Notes: generated by a model from the sequence alone, not told the origin. A stretch of DNA of 64,000 nucleotides from Nocardioidaceae bacterium (GCA_017744365.1 JAGIBL010000005.1:124001-188000); one strand, 5' to 3'. Shown: positions 53,112-62,313, counted from the first letter of the stretch. Numbers and translations: made by a program.

Positions 53112-53617
53112 ACGGCGTCCGCCCGGCGATCCTGGTCGGCCTGGTCACGATGGCCGTGGTCGCCCAGTCCGTGCTGTTCCGGCACCTCGACGTCGAGGGC
53201 GTGGTCCCGAACCTGGCCCTGGTCGTCACCGTGGTCGCCGCGATCGCGCGTGGTCCGCAGTTCGGCGCCGTCCTGGGCTTCGGTGCCGGGCTCCTCCTCG
53301 ACGTGGCTCCGCCCGCCGACCACGTGGCCGGCCGCTGGGCACTCGCGCTGGTGCTCGTCGGCTACCTGGCCGGCCGGGTCCGCCAGGACGCCCGGTCCTC
53401 GACGCTGACCGCCGTGCTGGTGGTCGGCGCCGCCTCGTTCGTCGGCACGTCGGTCTACGCCCTGACCGGGCTCGTCGTCGACGACCACAGCTGGGCCATG
53501 GGGGAGATGCTTCAGGTGGTCGTCATCAGCGTGCTCTGGGACCTGGCGCTGGCTCCGTTCCTGGTGCCGCTGCTGCTCAAGGTGATGGACGCGACGCAGC
53601 CCGCCCGGGCCCTGTGA
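53108..53617 (+). CDS. mreD: Rod shape-determining protein MreD
   Basis: A 169-aa integral membrane protein with about five helices. The characteristic LDVEGVVPNLALVVTVVAAIARG and FGAGLLLDVAPPADHVAGRWAL segments are present, where LD and P are conserved among MreD proteins. Start overlaps mreC by 4 nt. Confidence 0.9.
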   Translation: MNGVRPAILVGLVTMAVVAQSVLFRHLDVEGVVPNLALVVTVVAAIARGPQFGAVLGFGAGLLLDVAPPADHVAGRWALALVLVGYLAGRVRQDARSSTLTAVLVVGAASFVGTSVYALTGLVVDDHSWAMGEMLQVVVISVLWDLALAPFLVPLLLKVMDATQPARAL

Positions 53618-53629
53618 CGGGCCCGTGCC

Positions 53630-55765
53630 ATGAACGCCGTCCTCATCCGCCCCGACCGCTCGAAGGGCCGTGTGCGCCTGTTCGTGCTGCAGGTGCTGAT
53701 GCTCTCCCTGTTCGCGACCCTGCTCGCCCGGCTGTGGTTCCTCCAGGGGCTCTCCGGCGAGGAGTACCAGGCCAAGGCCGCCGAGCAGTCGGTCCGTGAC
53801 GTCGTGGTGCAGCCTGCGCGCGGCCTGATCGTCGACGCGATGGGCCGCCCGCTGGTGGCTAACCGGGTCAGCTGGGTGGTCAGCGTGGACCGGACCGTGC
53901 TCGGCAACCTCGCCGAGGCGTCGCGGGAGGCGCTGCTGCGCAAGATCGCGGCCACCACGGGCGAGAAGTACGACGACGTGCTCGCCCGGACCCGCCTGTG
54001 CGGCACCCCCGACGCGGTCAAGGGAACCTGCTGGAACGGCTCGCCCTTCCAGCCGATCCCGGTCGCCACCGACGTCCCGCAGAAGGTCGCGGTGCGGATC
54101 TCCGAGCAGGCCGAGGACTATCCCGGGGTGGTCGCGCAGCGGGAGAGCGTGCGCGCCTACCCCTCGCCGTACGGGGTCAACGCGGCCGGCGTGCTGGGCT
54201 ACCTGAGCGCGGTGACCGCCGAGGAGCTCGAGGACGCCGAGAAGGACGGCGACAAGACCCTCAACGGCGCCTCCGTGGTCGGCCGGGCCGGCCTGGAGAA
54301 GACCTACGACCAGTGGCTGCGCGGCATCCCCGGCTTCCAGAAGGTCGTCGTCGACTCGATGGGCCGCACCCAGGGCTCCTCCGGTGAGGTCGCCGCGACC
54401 CCCGGCGACACCCTGGTCACCTCGATCGACGCCAAGGTGCAGGGCGTGGTCGAGCGCGAGCTGCACGAGGCGATCACCAACGCCCGCAAGACCTTCGACA
54501 AGGTCACCGGCAAGAACTACGTCGCCGACTCCGGTGCCGCGGTCGTCCTGGACGCGAAGACCGGCAACGTGGTCGCGATGGCCAGCCAGCCGACGTACGA
54601 CCCCTCCGTCTGGGTGGGCGGCATCACCAGCAAGCAGCTGAAGCGGCTGTACTCCAAGAAGCACGGCCTGCCGCTGGTGCAGCGCGCCATCCAGGGTCAG
54701 TTCGCGCCGGGCTCGACCTGGAAGCCGATCATGACCGTGGGGGCGCTCAACCACGGCTTCTCCGAGGACACCCGGCTGGACTGCTCGTCGGGCCTGCAGG
54801 TCGGCAACCGCTGGTTCAAGAACTACGAGTCCGCCTCGGCCGGCATGATCGGCTTCGACCGCGCGCTGCAGCTCTCCTGCGACACCTTCTTCTACCGGGT
54901 GGGCCTCAGCTTCTGGAACAAGTACGGCTCGAACGCCGGCAACGTCAACGCCAAGGACCCGCTGGCCGCCGAGGCGAGGTCGTTCGGCTTCGGCGCCAAG
55001 ACCGGCGTCGACCTGCCCGGCGAGGCCTCCGGGCGGATCTCGGACCGGAAGTGGAAGCGCTCCTACTGGGATGCCATGAAGGGCTACTACTGCAAGGTCG
55101 ACAAGAGGAACAAGACCGGCAAGCGGGACTTCCTGCACGTCTTCGCCCACGAGTTCTGCCTCGAGGGCAACCTCTACCGGGCCAGCGACGCCGTGAACTT
55201 CTCCATCGGCCAGGGCGACACCATGGTCACCCCGCTGCAGCTGGCCCGCGCCTACGCGGCGATCTCCAACGGAGGCACCCTGTTCGCGCCGCGGATCGCC
55301 AAGGCGATCGTCGATCCCGACGGCAAGGTCGTGAAGCGGATCGCCCCGGTGGTGCAGGGCAAGGTGAAGTCGAAGAAGGCGGCGCTGAAGTACGTCGACA
55401 CCGCGCTGCAGGGCACCCCGAAGGTGGGCACCCTGGGCTGGAAGTTCGGCGGCTTCCCGCTCGACAAGGTCAAGATCCGCGGCAAGACCGGGTCGGCCGA
55501 GGTGTGGGGCAAGCAGAGCACCTCGTGGGTGGCGACCTACACCAAGGACTACGTGGTCGTGATGATGGTGACCCAGGGTGGCACCGGCTCGGGCACCTCC
55601 GGCCCGGCGGTGCGCAAGATCTGGGAGGCGCTGTACGGCATCGAGGGGATGGATGTGAAGCCAGCGAAGGCGACCATCCCGGGGACCACGCCGCCGCGCC
55701 GGCTGCCCACCTTCGCCGAGGACGGCTCGATCCTGCCGCCGGCACGACGTGGAGGTGGGCGATGA
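53630..55765 (+). CDS. mrdA: Penicillin-binding protein 2 (class B transpeptidase)
   Basis: A 711-aa class B PBP that cross-links peptidoglycan with RodA. One N-terminal transmembrane helix (about 15-38) and a dimerisation domain precede a transpeptidase domain with S362-T-W-K365 (GSTWKP), SxN-like SCD (LSCDTFFY, near 416) and KTG at 619-621 (GKTGSAE). The tail ends with a Pro/Arg-rich stretch. Overlaps rodA by an ATGA junction. Confidence 0.95.
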   Translation: MNAVLIRPDRSKGRVRLFVLQVLMLSLFATLLARLWFLQGLSGEEYQAKAAEQSVRDVVVQPARGLIVDAMGRPLVANRVSWVVSVDRTVLGNLAEASREALLRKIAATTGEKYDDVLARTRLCGTPDAVKGTCWNGSPFQPIPVATDVPQKVAVRISEQAEDYPGVVAQRESVRAYPSPYGVNAAGVLGYLSAVTAEELEDAEKDGDKTLNGASVVGRAGLEKTYDQWLRGIPGFQKVVVDSMGRTQGSSGEVAATPGDTLVTSIDAKVQGVVERELHEAITNARKTFDKVTGKNYVADSGAAVVLDAKTGNVVAMASQPTYDPSVWVGGITSKQLKRLYSKKHGLPLVQRAIQGQFAPGSTWKPIMTVGALNHGFSEDTRLDCSSGLQVGNRWFKNYESASAGMIGFDRALQLSCDTFFYRVGLSFWNKYGSNAGNVNAKDPLAAEARSFGFGAKTGVDLPGEASGRISDRKWKRSYWDAMKGYYCKVDKRNKTGKRDFLHVFAHEFCLEGNLYRASDAVNFSIGQGDTMVTPLQLARAYAAISNGGTLFAPRIAKAIVDPDGKVVKRIAPVVQGKVKSKKAALKYVDTALQGTPKVGTLGWKFGGFPLDKVKIRGKTGSAEVWGKQSTSWVATYTKDYVVVMMVTQGGTGSGTSGPAVRKIWEALYGIEGMDVKPAKATIPGTTPPRRLPTFAEDGSILPPARRGGGR

Positions 55766-56937
55766 GTCTCCTCGCTCCGGCCCGCACCCCGCTGCGCCCG
55801 CGCACCGGCACCGCGCCGAGCACCGACTGGCTGCTGGTCCTGGTCACCGGCGCGATCCTGGTCATCGGCACCCTGCTGGTCTGGTCCTCCACGGCTGCCA
55901 ACGACGCCCTGACCGGCGACCACCCGACGGCGTTCCTCGAGAAGCACCTGGTCAACGTGGCCATCGGGCTCGCGCTCGCGGCCGCGGTGCTGATGACCGA
56001 CCACCGCTGGGTGCGGATCCTGGCGCCGCTGGTCTACCTGGGCTCCATCGGCGGGCTGCTGCTGGTGCTGGTGATGGGCTCGACGATCAACGGCTCCCGG
56101 TCCTGGCTGCTCATCGGCGGGATGTCGATCCAGCCGGCCGAGTTCGCCAAGCTGGCCGTGGTCGTCGGGATGGCGCTGCTGGTCGCCGAGCGCACCGAGA
56201 GCTCGCGCCGCCGCCGGGTCGGCAACCTCGACGTGCTGCTCATGCTGGCCATCGCCGGCGTGCCCGCGCTGCTGATCCTGATGCAGCCCGACCTGGGCAC
56301 CATGCTGGTGCTCTCCGCGACGGTCTTCGGGGTGCTCGCCGCCGCCGGGGCGCCGGGACGCTGGCTCTCCGGGCTGGCCGGCGGAGGCGTGCTCGCGGCG
56401 GCCCTGGTGGTCTCCGCGCACATCCTCAAGGCCTACCAGATCGACCGGTTCATGGCCTTCACGAACCCCGACCTCGACCCGCGCGGTGCCGGGTACAACA
56501 CCACCCAGGCGCGGATCGCGATCGGCAACGGCGGGCTGTTCGGGCAGGGGCTCTTCCACGGCTCGCAGACCCGGTCCGGCTTCGTGCCCGAGCAGCACAC
56601 CGACTTCGTGTTCACCGTGGCCGGCGAGGAGCTCGGCCTGCTCGGGGCGGGCGTGCTGATCGTGCTCTTCGGGATCCTGCTGTGGCGCGCGCTGCTGACC
56701 GCCGTCCGGGCTCAGGACCTGTTCGGACGCGTCGCCGCCGCCGGGATCGCCTGCTGGTTCGGCTTCCAGACCTTCCAGAACATCGGGATGTGCCTGGGGA
56801 TCATGCCGGTCACCGGGGTGCCGCTGCCGTTGGTCTCGTACGGCGGCAGCTCGATGTTCGCCTCGCTGATGGCGGTGGGGCTGCTCTTGAACATCCAGAA
56901 GCGAGCCGCGGTCCCGAAGGCCCTGGCTAGGGCTTGA
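55762..56937 (+). CDS. rodA: RodA peptidoglycan polymerase (SEDS family)
   Basis: A 391-aa SEDS glycosyltransferase with ten membrane helices. Hallmarks are RSWLLIGGMSIQPAEFAKLA, MQPDLGTMLVLS, the catalytic Asp region in DFVFTVAGEELG, and GVPLPLVSYGGSSM. It forms lipid II into glycan strands with PBP2. Its 3' end overlaps the convergent antiporter gene by 11 nt. Confidence 0.95.
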   Translation: MSLLAPARTPLRPRTGTAPSTDWLLVLVTGAILVIGTLLVWSSTAANDALTGDHPTAFLEKHLVNVAIGLALAAAVLMTDHRWVRILAPLVYLGSIGGLLLVLVMGSTINGSRSWLLIGGMSIQPAEFAKLAVVVGMALLVAERTESSRRRRVGNLDVLLMLAIAGVPALLILMQPDLGTMLVLSATVFGVLAAAGAPGRWLSGLAGGGVLAAALVVSAHILKAYQIDRFMAFTNPDLDPRGAGYNTTQARIAIGNGGLFGQGLFHGSQTRSGFVPEQHTDFVFTVAGEELGLLGAGVLIVLFGILLWRALLTAVRAQDLFGRVAAAGIACWFGFQTFQNIGMCLGIMPVTGVPLPLVSYGGSSMFASLMAVGLLLNIQKRAAVPKALARA

Positions 56938-58033
56938 TCGACAGGAACACGAACGCGGCGAGCAGCACCAGGTGCACGCCGCCCTGCAGCGGCTTGGCCC
57001 GGCCGGGGACCACGGTCAGGATGCCGACGAAGCAGGACATCACCAGTAGCACGATCTGCACCGAGGTGAGCCCCAGGGTCAGCGGGCCGTCGAGCCAGAT
57101 GCTGGCCACCGCGATGGCCGGGATGGTCAGGCCGATCGAGGCCATCGCCGAGCCGTAGGCCAGGTTGAGGCCGGTCTGCACCTTGTTGCGCAGGCCCGCG
57201 CGAACGGCGGCGATCGTCTCCGGGGCCAGCACCAGCAGCGCGATCACCACGCCGACGAACGCCTGCGGCAGCCCCGCCGCGGCGACGGCGCGCTCGATGC
57301 CGCTCGACTCGATCTTGGCCAGCCCGACCACGGCGACCAAGGAGACCAGCAGCAGACCCAGGCTCCACCGGGCCTCGGCGTCCGAGACCTCGTGGGCGTC
57401 CTCGATGCCGTCGCCGTCAACGTCGACGGGCAGGAAGAACTCGCGGTGCCGGACGGTCTGGGTGAAGACGAACATCCCGTACAGCGCCAGCGAGGCGATC
57501 GCGGCGAAGGCGAGCTGGGACGCGGTGAACTCAGGACCCGGCTCGCTGGTGGAGAACCGCGGTAGCACCAGCGTGAGCGAGGCCAGCGAGATCACCGTGG
57601 CCAGCGCGGCGCCGGTGCCCTCGGGGTTGAAGTTGGCCAGGTGGTGGCGCAGCGCGCCCACCAGCAGCACCAGCCCGACGATCCCGTTGAGGCAGATCAT
57701 CACAGCGGAGAAGACGGTGTCGCGGGCCAGCGTCGAGGTGTCCTTGTCCGAGGTCATCAGCATGACGATGAGGCCGACCTCGATGACCGTGACCGCGACC
57801 GCGAGCAGCAGCGATCCGAAGGGCTCGCCGACCCGGTGCGCGACCACCTCGGCGTGGTGCACCGCGGCGAAGACGGCGCCGCCGAGTAGGGGGACCAGTG
57901 CCACCAGGGCGAGGTCGTTGGGGTGGCGTCCCCAGAAGAGGGCCAGCGCGACGGCGGCGAGCACCGGGACGTACGTCGTCGACTCCCGCAGCCGGCTCGC
58001 CAGGGAACTGGTGGTCGTGCTGGGGGAGGCCAT
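56927..58033 (-). CDS. Calcium:proton antiporter-like cation exchanger (CaCA family)
   Basis: A 368-aa protein with about ten helices. Two repeats carry the exchanger acidic motifs: VTVIEVGLIVMLM near residue 85 and LLVLAPETIAAVRAG near 270. A loop at about 201-213 contains DVDGDGIEDAHE, close to an EF-hand calcium-binding loop. It would exchange Ca2+ or another cation for H+. The ATG at 58033 has TAGGAT 7 nt upstream on the minus strand, a leaderless start. Confidence 0.88.
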   Translation of the reverse strand: MASPSTTTSSLASRLRESTTYVPVLAAVALALFWGRHPNDLALVALVPLLGGAVFAAVHHAEVVAHRVGEPFGSLLLAVAVTVIEVGLIVMLMTSDKDTSTLARDTVFSAVMICLNGIVGLVLLVGALRHHLANFNPEGTGAALATVISLASLTLVLPRFSTSEPGPEFTASQLAFAAIASLALYGMFVFTQTVRHREFFLPVDVDGDGIEDAHEVSDAEARWSLGLLLVSLVAVVGLAKIESSGIERAVAAAGLPQAFVGVVIALLVLAPETIAAVRAGLRNKVQTGLNLAYGSAMASIGLTIPAIAVASIWLDGPLTLGLTSVQIVLLVMSCFVGILTVVPGRAKPLQGGVHLVLLAAFVFLSIKP

Positions 58034-58074
58034 GGCAGTGATCCTAGAGAACGGGCCGATGGCAGGATCGAGGC

Positions 58075-59076
58075 GTGGATCTGCTCGCCGAGCTCGGTCT
58101 CTCCTGTCCTCTCGTCGCCGCTCCGATGGCCGGCGGGCCGACGACGCCCGCGCTGGTCGCGGCCGCGCGCTCGGCCGGCGCGCTCGGCTTCCTGGCCGGC
58201 GGCTACAAGACGCCCGAGCAGCTCGCCGGCGAGCTGGGGGAGGGCAGCTACGGCGTGAACCTGTTCGCGCCGAACCCGGTGCCGGTGGACCCGGCCGCCT
58301 ACGCGTCGTACGCCGAACGGCTGCGCCCGCTCGCGGAGCGGCTCGGGGCACCGCTCCCCGCGACGCCGAGCGATGACGACGACGCCTGGGAGGAGAAGGT
58401 CGCCCTCCTGGCCGCCTCGCCGCCGGCGCTGGTCTCCTTCACCTTCGGGCTGCCGGGTCCGTCCGCGGACCGGTTGCGGCGGGCCGGGTGCCTGCTCGCG
58501 CAGACCGTCACCTCGGCCGACGAGGCCCGGCTGGCGGACGAGGCCGGGATGGACGTGCTGGTGGTGCAGGCGCCGGCCGCCGGCGGGCACGCGGGGACGT
58601 TCACGCCGGCGACGCCAGTGGTTCCGCGTCCGCTCCCCGACCTGGTCCGCGAGATCCGGGCCGCGGTGGACCTGCCGGTGATCGCGGGCGGCGGGGTCGC
58701 GTCCGCCGCCGACGTACGGGACGCGCTGGAGGCGGGCGCCCAGCTCGTCGCCGTCGGCACGCTGCTGCTGCTCGCCGACGACGCGGGCACCTCGCCGACG
58801 TACCGGAGCGCCCTCGAGGGTCCCGACCGGGGCGAGCCGGTCCTCACCCGTGCCTACAGCGGGCGGCCGGCGCGCGGGCTGCCGACCACCTTCATGGCGA
58901 CGTACGACGCGAGCGCGCCGCTCGGATACCCCGCGGTGCACCACCTGACCAGCCCGCTGCGCAGGGCCGCTGCCGCCGCCGGGGACGCCGACAACGTCAA
59001 CCTCTGGGCCGGCACCGGCTACCGCGCGGCCCGCCGCGGAGGGGCGGCGGAGATTCTGCGTTCGCTGCTGCCGTAG
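58075..59076 (+). CDS. Nitronate monooxygenase (2-nitropropane dioxygenase family)
   Basis: A 333-aa FMN TIM-barrel enzyme that oxidises nitronates such as propionate-3-nitronate. Family features: APMAGG at the start, GFLAGGYKTPE, VQAPAAGGHAGT, PVIAGGGVASAADV and GTLLLLADDAG, with FMN phosphate contacts in the latter two. Start GTG, with CAGGAT 6 nt upstream. It is divergent from the antiporter gene. Confidence 0.9.
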   Translation: MDLLAELGLSCPLVAAPMAGGPTTPALVAAARSAGALGFLAGGYKTPEQLAGELGEGSYGVNLFAPNPVPVDPAAYASYAERLRPLAERLGAPLPATPSDDDDAWEEKVALLAASPPALVSFTFGLPGPSADRLRRAGCLLAQTVTSADEARLADEAGMDVLVVQAPAAGGHAGTFTPATPVVPRPLPDLVREIRAAVDLPVIAGGGVASAADVRDALEAGAQLVAVGTLLLLADDAGTSPTYRSALEGPDRGEPVLTRAYSGRPARGLPTTFMATYDASAPLGYPAVHHLTSPLRRAAAAAGDADNVNLWAGTGYRAARRGGAAEILRSLLP

Positions 59077-59126
59077 CCGGGCGCGTACCCTTGTTCCTCG
59101 TCCCTGTGTCTTCGAGAGGTCCCGTC

Positions 59127-61058
59127 GTGCCCGAGTCGCTGTTCGCCCGCCTGGAGCCGCACCTGCCGCGTGTGCAGAAGCCGATCCAGTACGTCGGCGG
59201 CGAGCTCAACTCGGTGACCAAGGAGTGGGGTCCCGACGAGAGCACCGTCCGGTGGGCGCTGATGTATCCGGACGCCTACGAGGTCGGGCTGCCCAACCAG
59301 GGCGTGCAGATCCTCTACGAGATCCTCAACGAGGCCGAGGACACCCTGGCCGAGCGCACCTACGCCGTCTGGCCGGACCTCGAGGCGATCATGCGCGCCG
59401 AGGGAATCCCGCAGTTCACCGTGGACAGCCACCGGCCGGTGCGCGCCTTCGACGTGCTCGGGCTCTCGTTCTCCACCGAGCTCGGCTACACCAACATGCT
59501 CACCGCGCTCGACCTGGCCGGCATCCCGCTGCACGCGGTCGACCGCGGCGAGGACGACCCGATCGTGATCGCGGGCGGGCACTCGGCGTTCAACCCCGAG
59601 CCGATCGCGGACTTCCTGGACGCCGCCGTGCTCGGCGACGGCGAGGAGGTCGTGCTCGCGATCAGCGCCGTCGTGCGCGAGTGGAAGGGCGAGGGCCGTC
59701 CCGGTGGCCGCGTCGAGCTGCTGCGCCGGCTGGCCGTCTCCGGCGGGGTCTACGTGCCGCGCTTCTACGACGTCTCGTACGGCAACGACGGGTCGCTCGG
59801 TGCCGCCGTCCCGAACACGCCGGGCGTGCCCGCGCGGGTCACCAAGCACACCCTGATGGACCTGGACTCCTGGCCCTACCCGCGCAACCCGCTGGTGCCG
59901 CTGGCCGAGACCGTGCACGAGCGGTTCAGCGTGGAGATCTTCCGCGGCTGCACCCGCGGGTGCCGGTTCTGCCAGGCCGGGATGATCACCCGGCCGGTAC
60001 GGGAGCGCTCGATCAGCACGATCGGTGACATGGTCGAGAACGGCATCCGGAAGTCCGGCTTCGACGAGGTCGGGCTGCTGTCGCTCTCCAGCGCGGACCA
60101 CACCGAGATCGGCGACATCGCCCACGGCCTGGCGGACCGGTACGACGGCACCAACGTCTCCCTCTCGCTGCCGTCGACCCGTGTCGACGCCTTCAACATC
60201 ACCCTGGCCAACGAGTTCTCCCGCAACGGCCGCCGGTCGGGCCTGACGTTCGCGCCCGAGGGCGGCAGCGAGCGGATGCGCAAGGTCATCAACAAGATGG
60301 TCACCGAGGAGGACCTGATCCGCACGGTCGCGGCGGCGTACAGCCACGGCTGGCGGCAGGTGAAGCTCTACTTCATGTGCGGGCTGCCGACCGAGACCGA
60401 CGCGGACGTGCTCGAGATCGCCGACCTGGCGAAGAAGGTGATCGCCAAGGGGCGCGAGGTCTCCGGGCACAACGACATCCGCTGCACCGTCTCGATCGGC
60501 GGCTTCGTGCCCAAGCCGCACACCCCGTTCCAGTGGGCCGCGCAGCTCGACCACGAGACCACCGACGAGCGGCTGCGCAAGCTCCGCGAGGAGGTCCGCT
60601 CGGACAAGCGCTACGGCCGGGCGATCGGCTTCCGCTACCACGACGGCAAGCCCGGCATCGTCGAGGGCCTGCTCTCGCGCGGCGACCGGCGGGTCGGCCG
60701 GGTCATCGAGGAGGTGTGGCGCGACGGGGGCCGCTTCGACGGCTGGAGCGAGCACTTCTCCTACGAGCGGTGGATGGCGGCGTGCGAGAAGGCGCTGGCC
60801 GGCACCGGCGTGGACGTCGACTGGTACACGACTCGCGAGCGCACCTACGACGAGGTGCTGCCCTGGGACCACCTGGACTCCGGCCTGGACAAGGACTGGC
60901 TCTGGGAGGACTGGGAGGACGCCCTCGACCCGGACTCCGTCGAGGTCGAGGACTGCCGCTGGACCCCGTGCTACGACTGCGGGGTGTGCCCGGAGATGGG
61001 CACGGACATCCAGATCGGGCCCACGGGGCAGAAGCTGCTCCCGCTCAGCGTGGTCTGA
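59127..61058 (+). CDS. TIGR03960 family B12-binding radical SAM protein
   Basis: A 643-aa protein. The N-terminal region (about 40-240) includes a B12-binding-like Rossmann fold (VLGLSFSTELGYTNML, VIAGGHSAFNPEPIADFLDA). The radical SAM core has C275, C279 and C282 (CTRGCRFC), which bind a 4Fe-4S cluster and SAM. The C-terminal third carries WTPCYDCGVCPEMG with several Cys that may bind another cluster. These proteins are usually followed by a DUF2344 partner gene (TIGR03936), which is absent here. Reaction unknown. GTG 59127 has GAGAGG upstream. Confidence 0.92.
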   Translation: MPESLFARLEPHLPRVQKPIQYVGGELNSVTKEWGPDESTVRWALMYPDAYEVGLPNQGVQILYEILNEAEDTLAERTYAVWPDLEAIMRAEGIPQFTVDSHRPVRAFDVLGLSFSTELGYTNMLTALDLAGIPLHAVDRGEDDPIVIAGGHSAFNPEPIADFLDAAVLGDGEEVVLAISAVVREWKGEGRPGGRVELLRRLAVSGGVYVPRFYDVSYGNDGSLGAAVPNTPGVPARVTKHTLMDLDSWPYPRNPLVPLAETVHERFSVEIFRGCTRGCRFCQAGMITRPVRERSISTIGDMVENGIRKSGFDEVGLLSLSSADHTEIGDIAHGLADRYDGTNVSLSLPSTRVDAFNITLANEFSRNGRRSGLTFAPEGGSERMRKVINKMVTEEDLIRTVAAAYSHGWRQVKLYFMCGLPTETDADVLEIADLAKKVIAKGREVSGHNDIRCTVSIGGFVPKPHTPFQWAAQLDHETTDERLRKLREEVRSDKRYGRAIGFRYHDGKPGIVEGLLSRGDRRVGRVIEEVWRDGGRFDGWSEHFSYERWMAACEKALAGTGVDVDWYTTRERTYDEVLPWDHLDSGLDKDWLWEDWEDALDPDSVEVEDCRWTPCYDCGVCPEMGTDIQIGPTGQKLLPLSVV

Positions 61059-61130
61059 GCACCGCCGGAGTGAGACGCAAACGCTGGCGCGAGATTCCGA
61101 CTTTCCACTTGTGAGAAAGTTTCGCCCGAG

Positions 61131-61247
61131 ATGACCTGGGCACCCGATGGCCGAGCCACCTTTGAGTACGGCGAAGAACTGCGTCCGGGCGAGCCGCACC
61201 TCGTCTGGCGCCGTGTCGGCACCCACGACATCTTCGGGCGGCCGTAG
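61131..61247 (+). CDS. Possible small protein (38 aa), unrecognised
   Basis: ATG at 61131 opens 38 codons: MTWAPDGRATFEYGEELRPG and then EPHLVWRRVGTHDIF, ending GRP. Composition is balanced and unlike the low-complexity shadow frames. An inverted repeat ACTTTC-N9-GAAAGT lies just upstream, with no clear ribosome binding site. It could be a small gene, or the 3' remnant of a longer one. I do not recognise the family. Confidence 0.35.
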   Translation: MTWAPDGRATFEYGEELRPGEPHLVWRRVGTHDIFGRP

Positions 61248-61299
61248 GCGGCTGCCGACCCTGGTGCTCTCCCGCCGTCGGTGGTGTGACGACCGACGG

Positions 61300-61989
61300 T
61301 CAGTGACCGCTCGGCGGGCTCTGCCCGGCGGTGTCCTGGGACAGGTCGTCGGCGGTGGAGACCGTGAGCCCGCCGACCATGAACGCCGCGATGACCGCGA
61401 CGAGCGCCCCGGTCCCGAACGTCGGGATGAACCGACGGGCCCCGGTGACCGGTCCGCTGGTGCCGTGGTGCTCGTGGGTGAGCGCGTGGCCCTTCCCGCG
61501 CCGCAGCAGCGAGCGGTTGACCGGGTAGGCCGCGAAGAACGCCACGGTCAGGGAGATGGGCATCCCCACCCAGAAGGTCGGGTTCACCAGGCCGGCATCC
61601 ATGGCTCCCGGGATGAGCGCCATCACCAGGTTGTCGACGACCTCCATGGTCGCGATGGACAGGGTGTCGGCAGCGAAGACCAGCGTGACGGCCGCGCCGA
61701 CCGCGAGGCCGGACCTGAGGAGCGGCAGCGTGGAGAGGGTGTAGCCGAACAGGAACGCCAGCGCGATGGAGAGCACGATGGTGGTCCCGTTGGACAGGCC
61801 TGCCGCGGTGCCGATGATCAGTCCGAGCACCTCACCGACGGCGCAGCCGGTCAGGCAGTGGAGCGTCGCGCTGGCGGCCATCGAGCTCAGGCTCCCACCG
61901 CCGTGCCCGTGATGCGCGTGCGCGTGCTCCGCGGGCGCGGTGTGCTCCGCGTGCTCCGCGTGCTCGTGCTGGTGGGTGTGCTCGGTCAT
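61300..61989 (-). CDS. DUF4396 membrane protein with His-rich N-terminus
   Basis: A 229-aa membrane protein. The first 32 residues contain about ten His (EHTHQHEH, EHAHAHHGHGGG), which suggests metal binding. DUF4396 features follow: LHCLTGCAVGEVLGLIIG, a DTLSIATMEVVDN helix, and VNPTFWVGMPISL. About five to six helices. It lies downstream of a CsoR-like palindrome, so control by copper or another soft metal is plausible. Function of DUF4396 is unknown. Confidence 0.85.
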   Translation of the reverse strand: MTEHTHQHEHAEHAEHTAPAEHAHAHHGHGGGSLSSMAASATLHCLTGCAVGEVLGLIIGTAAGLSNGTTIVLSIALAFLFGYTLSTLPLLRSGLAVGAAVTLVFAADTLSIATMEVVDNLVMALIPGAMDAGLVNPTFWVGMPISLTVAFFAAYPVNRSLLRRGKGHALTHEHHGTSGPVTGARRFIPTFGTGALVAVIAAFMVGGLTVSTADDLSQDTAGQSPPSGH

Positions 61990-62036
61990 CAGAGGTCTCC
62001 TCGGTCAGTTTTCGCGTCTGACATCGCCCAACATAT

Positions 62037-62053
62037 ATACCCCCTGGGGGTAT
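62037..62053. promoter_or_regulatory. CsoR-like operator (ATACCCCC-T-GGGGGTAT)
   Basis: A perfect palindrome with 8-bp arms lies 48-64 nt upstream of the DUF4396 start on the minus strand. It matches the G-tract pattern of CsoR/FrmR-family operators (TACCC...GGGTA). No csoR gene is found in the window. The flanks are AT-rich, which supports a promoter here. Confidence 0.65.
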
Positions 62054-62111
62054 TCCGCAAGTCAGTTGCTGTGCTGGGTTTCACCGAGTGCCACGAGGCG
62101 GGCGACAACGC

Positions 62112-62312
62112 TCACCGCTCGCCGCGGTCGTAGCGTTTGATGAACCTGACCGCGACGATCGAGCAGGCCAGGAAGGCGAGGCCGAGGAGAAGACTCACCT
62201 CGTCCGACCCGGCAAGGTGAAAGATGCCGCTCGCTAGTCCGAGCAGCACGGCGACGAGCGACAGGGCCGTGGCACGGTTGCCCAAGGGACTGCGGGGCCC
62301 GGCATGGCTCAC
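62112..62312 (-). CDS. Small two-helix membrane protein
   Basis: A 66-aa protein starting GTG 62312, 1 bp after the stop of the upstream gene. Two hydrophobic helices (LSLVAVLLGLASGIFHLAG, LLLGLAFLACSIVAVRF) and a basic C-terminus (IKRYDRGER). Function unknown; third gene of the minus-strand MFS operon. Confidence 0.7.
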   Translation of the reverse strand: MSHAGPRSPLGNRATALSLVAVLLGLASGIFHLAGSDEVSLLLGLAFLACSIVAVRFIKRYDRGER

Positions 62313-62313
62313 G

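Noticed and set aside
61059-61299. A mobile remnant around the 38-aa frame
   Set aside because: No repeats, integrase traces or composition change could be seen; evidence is too weak.
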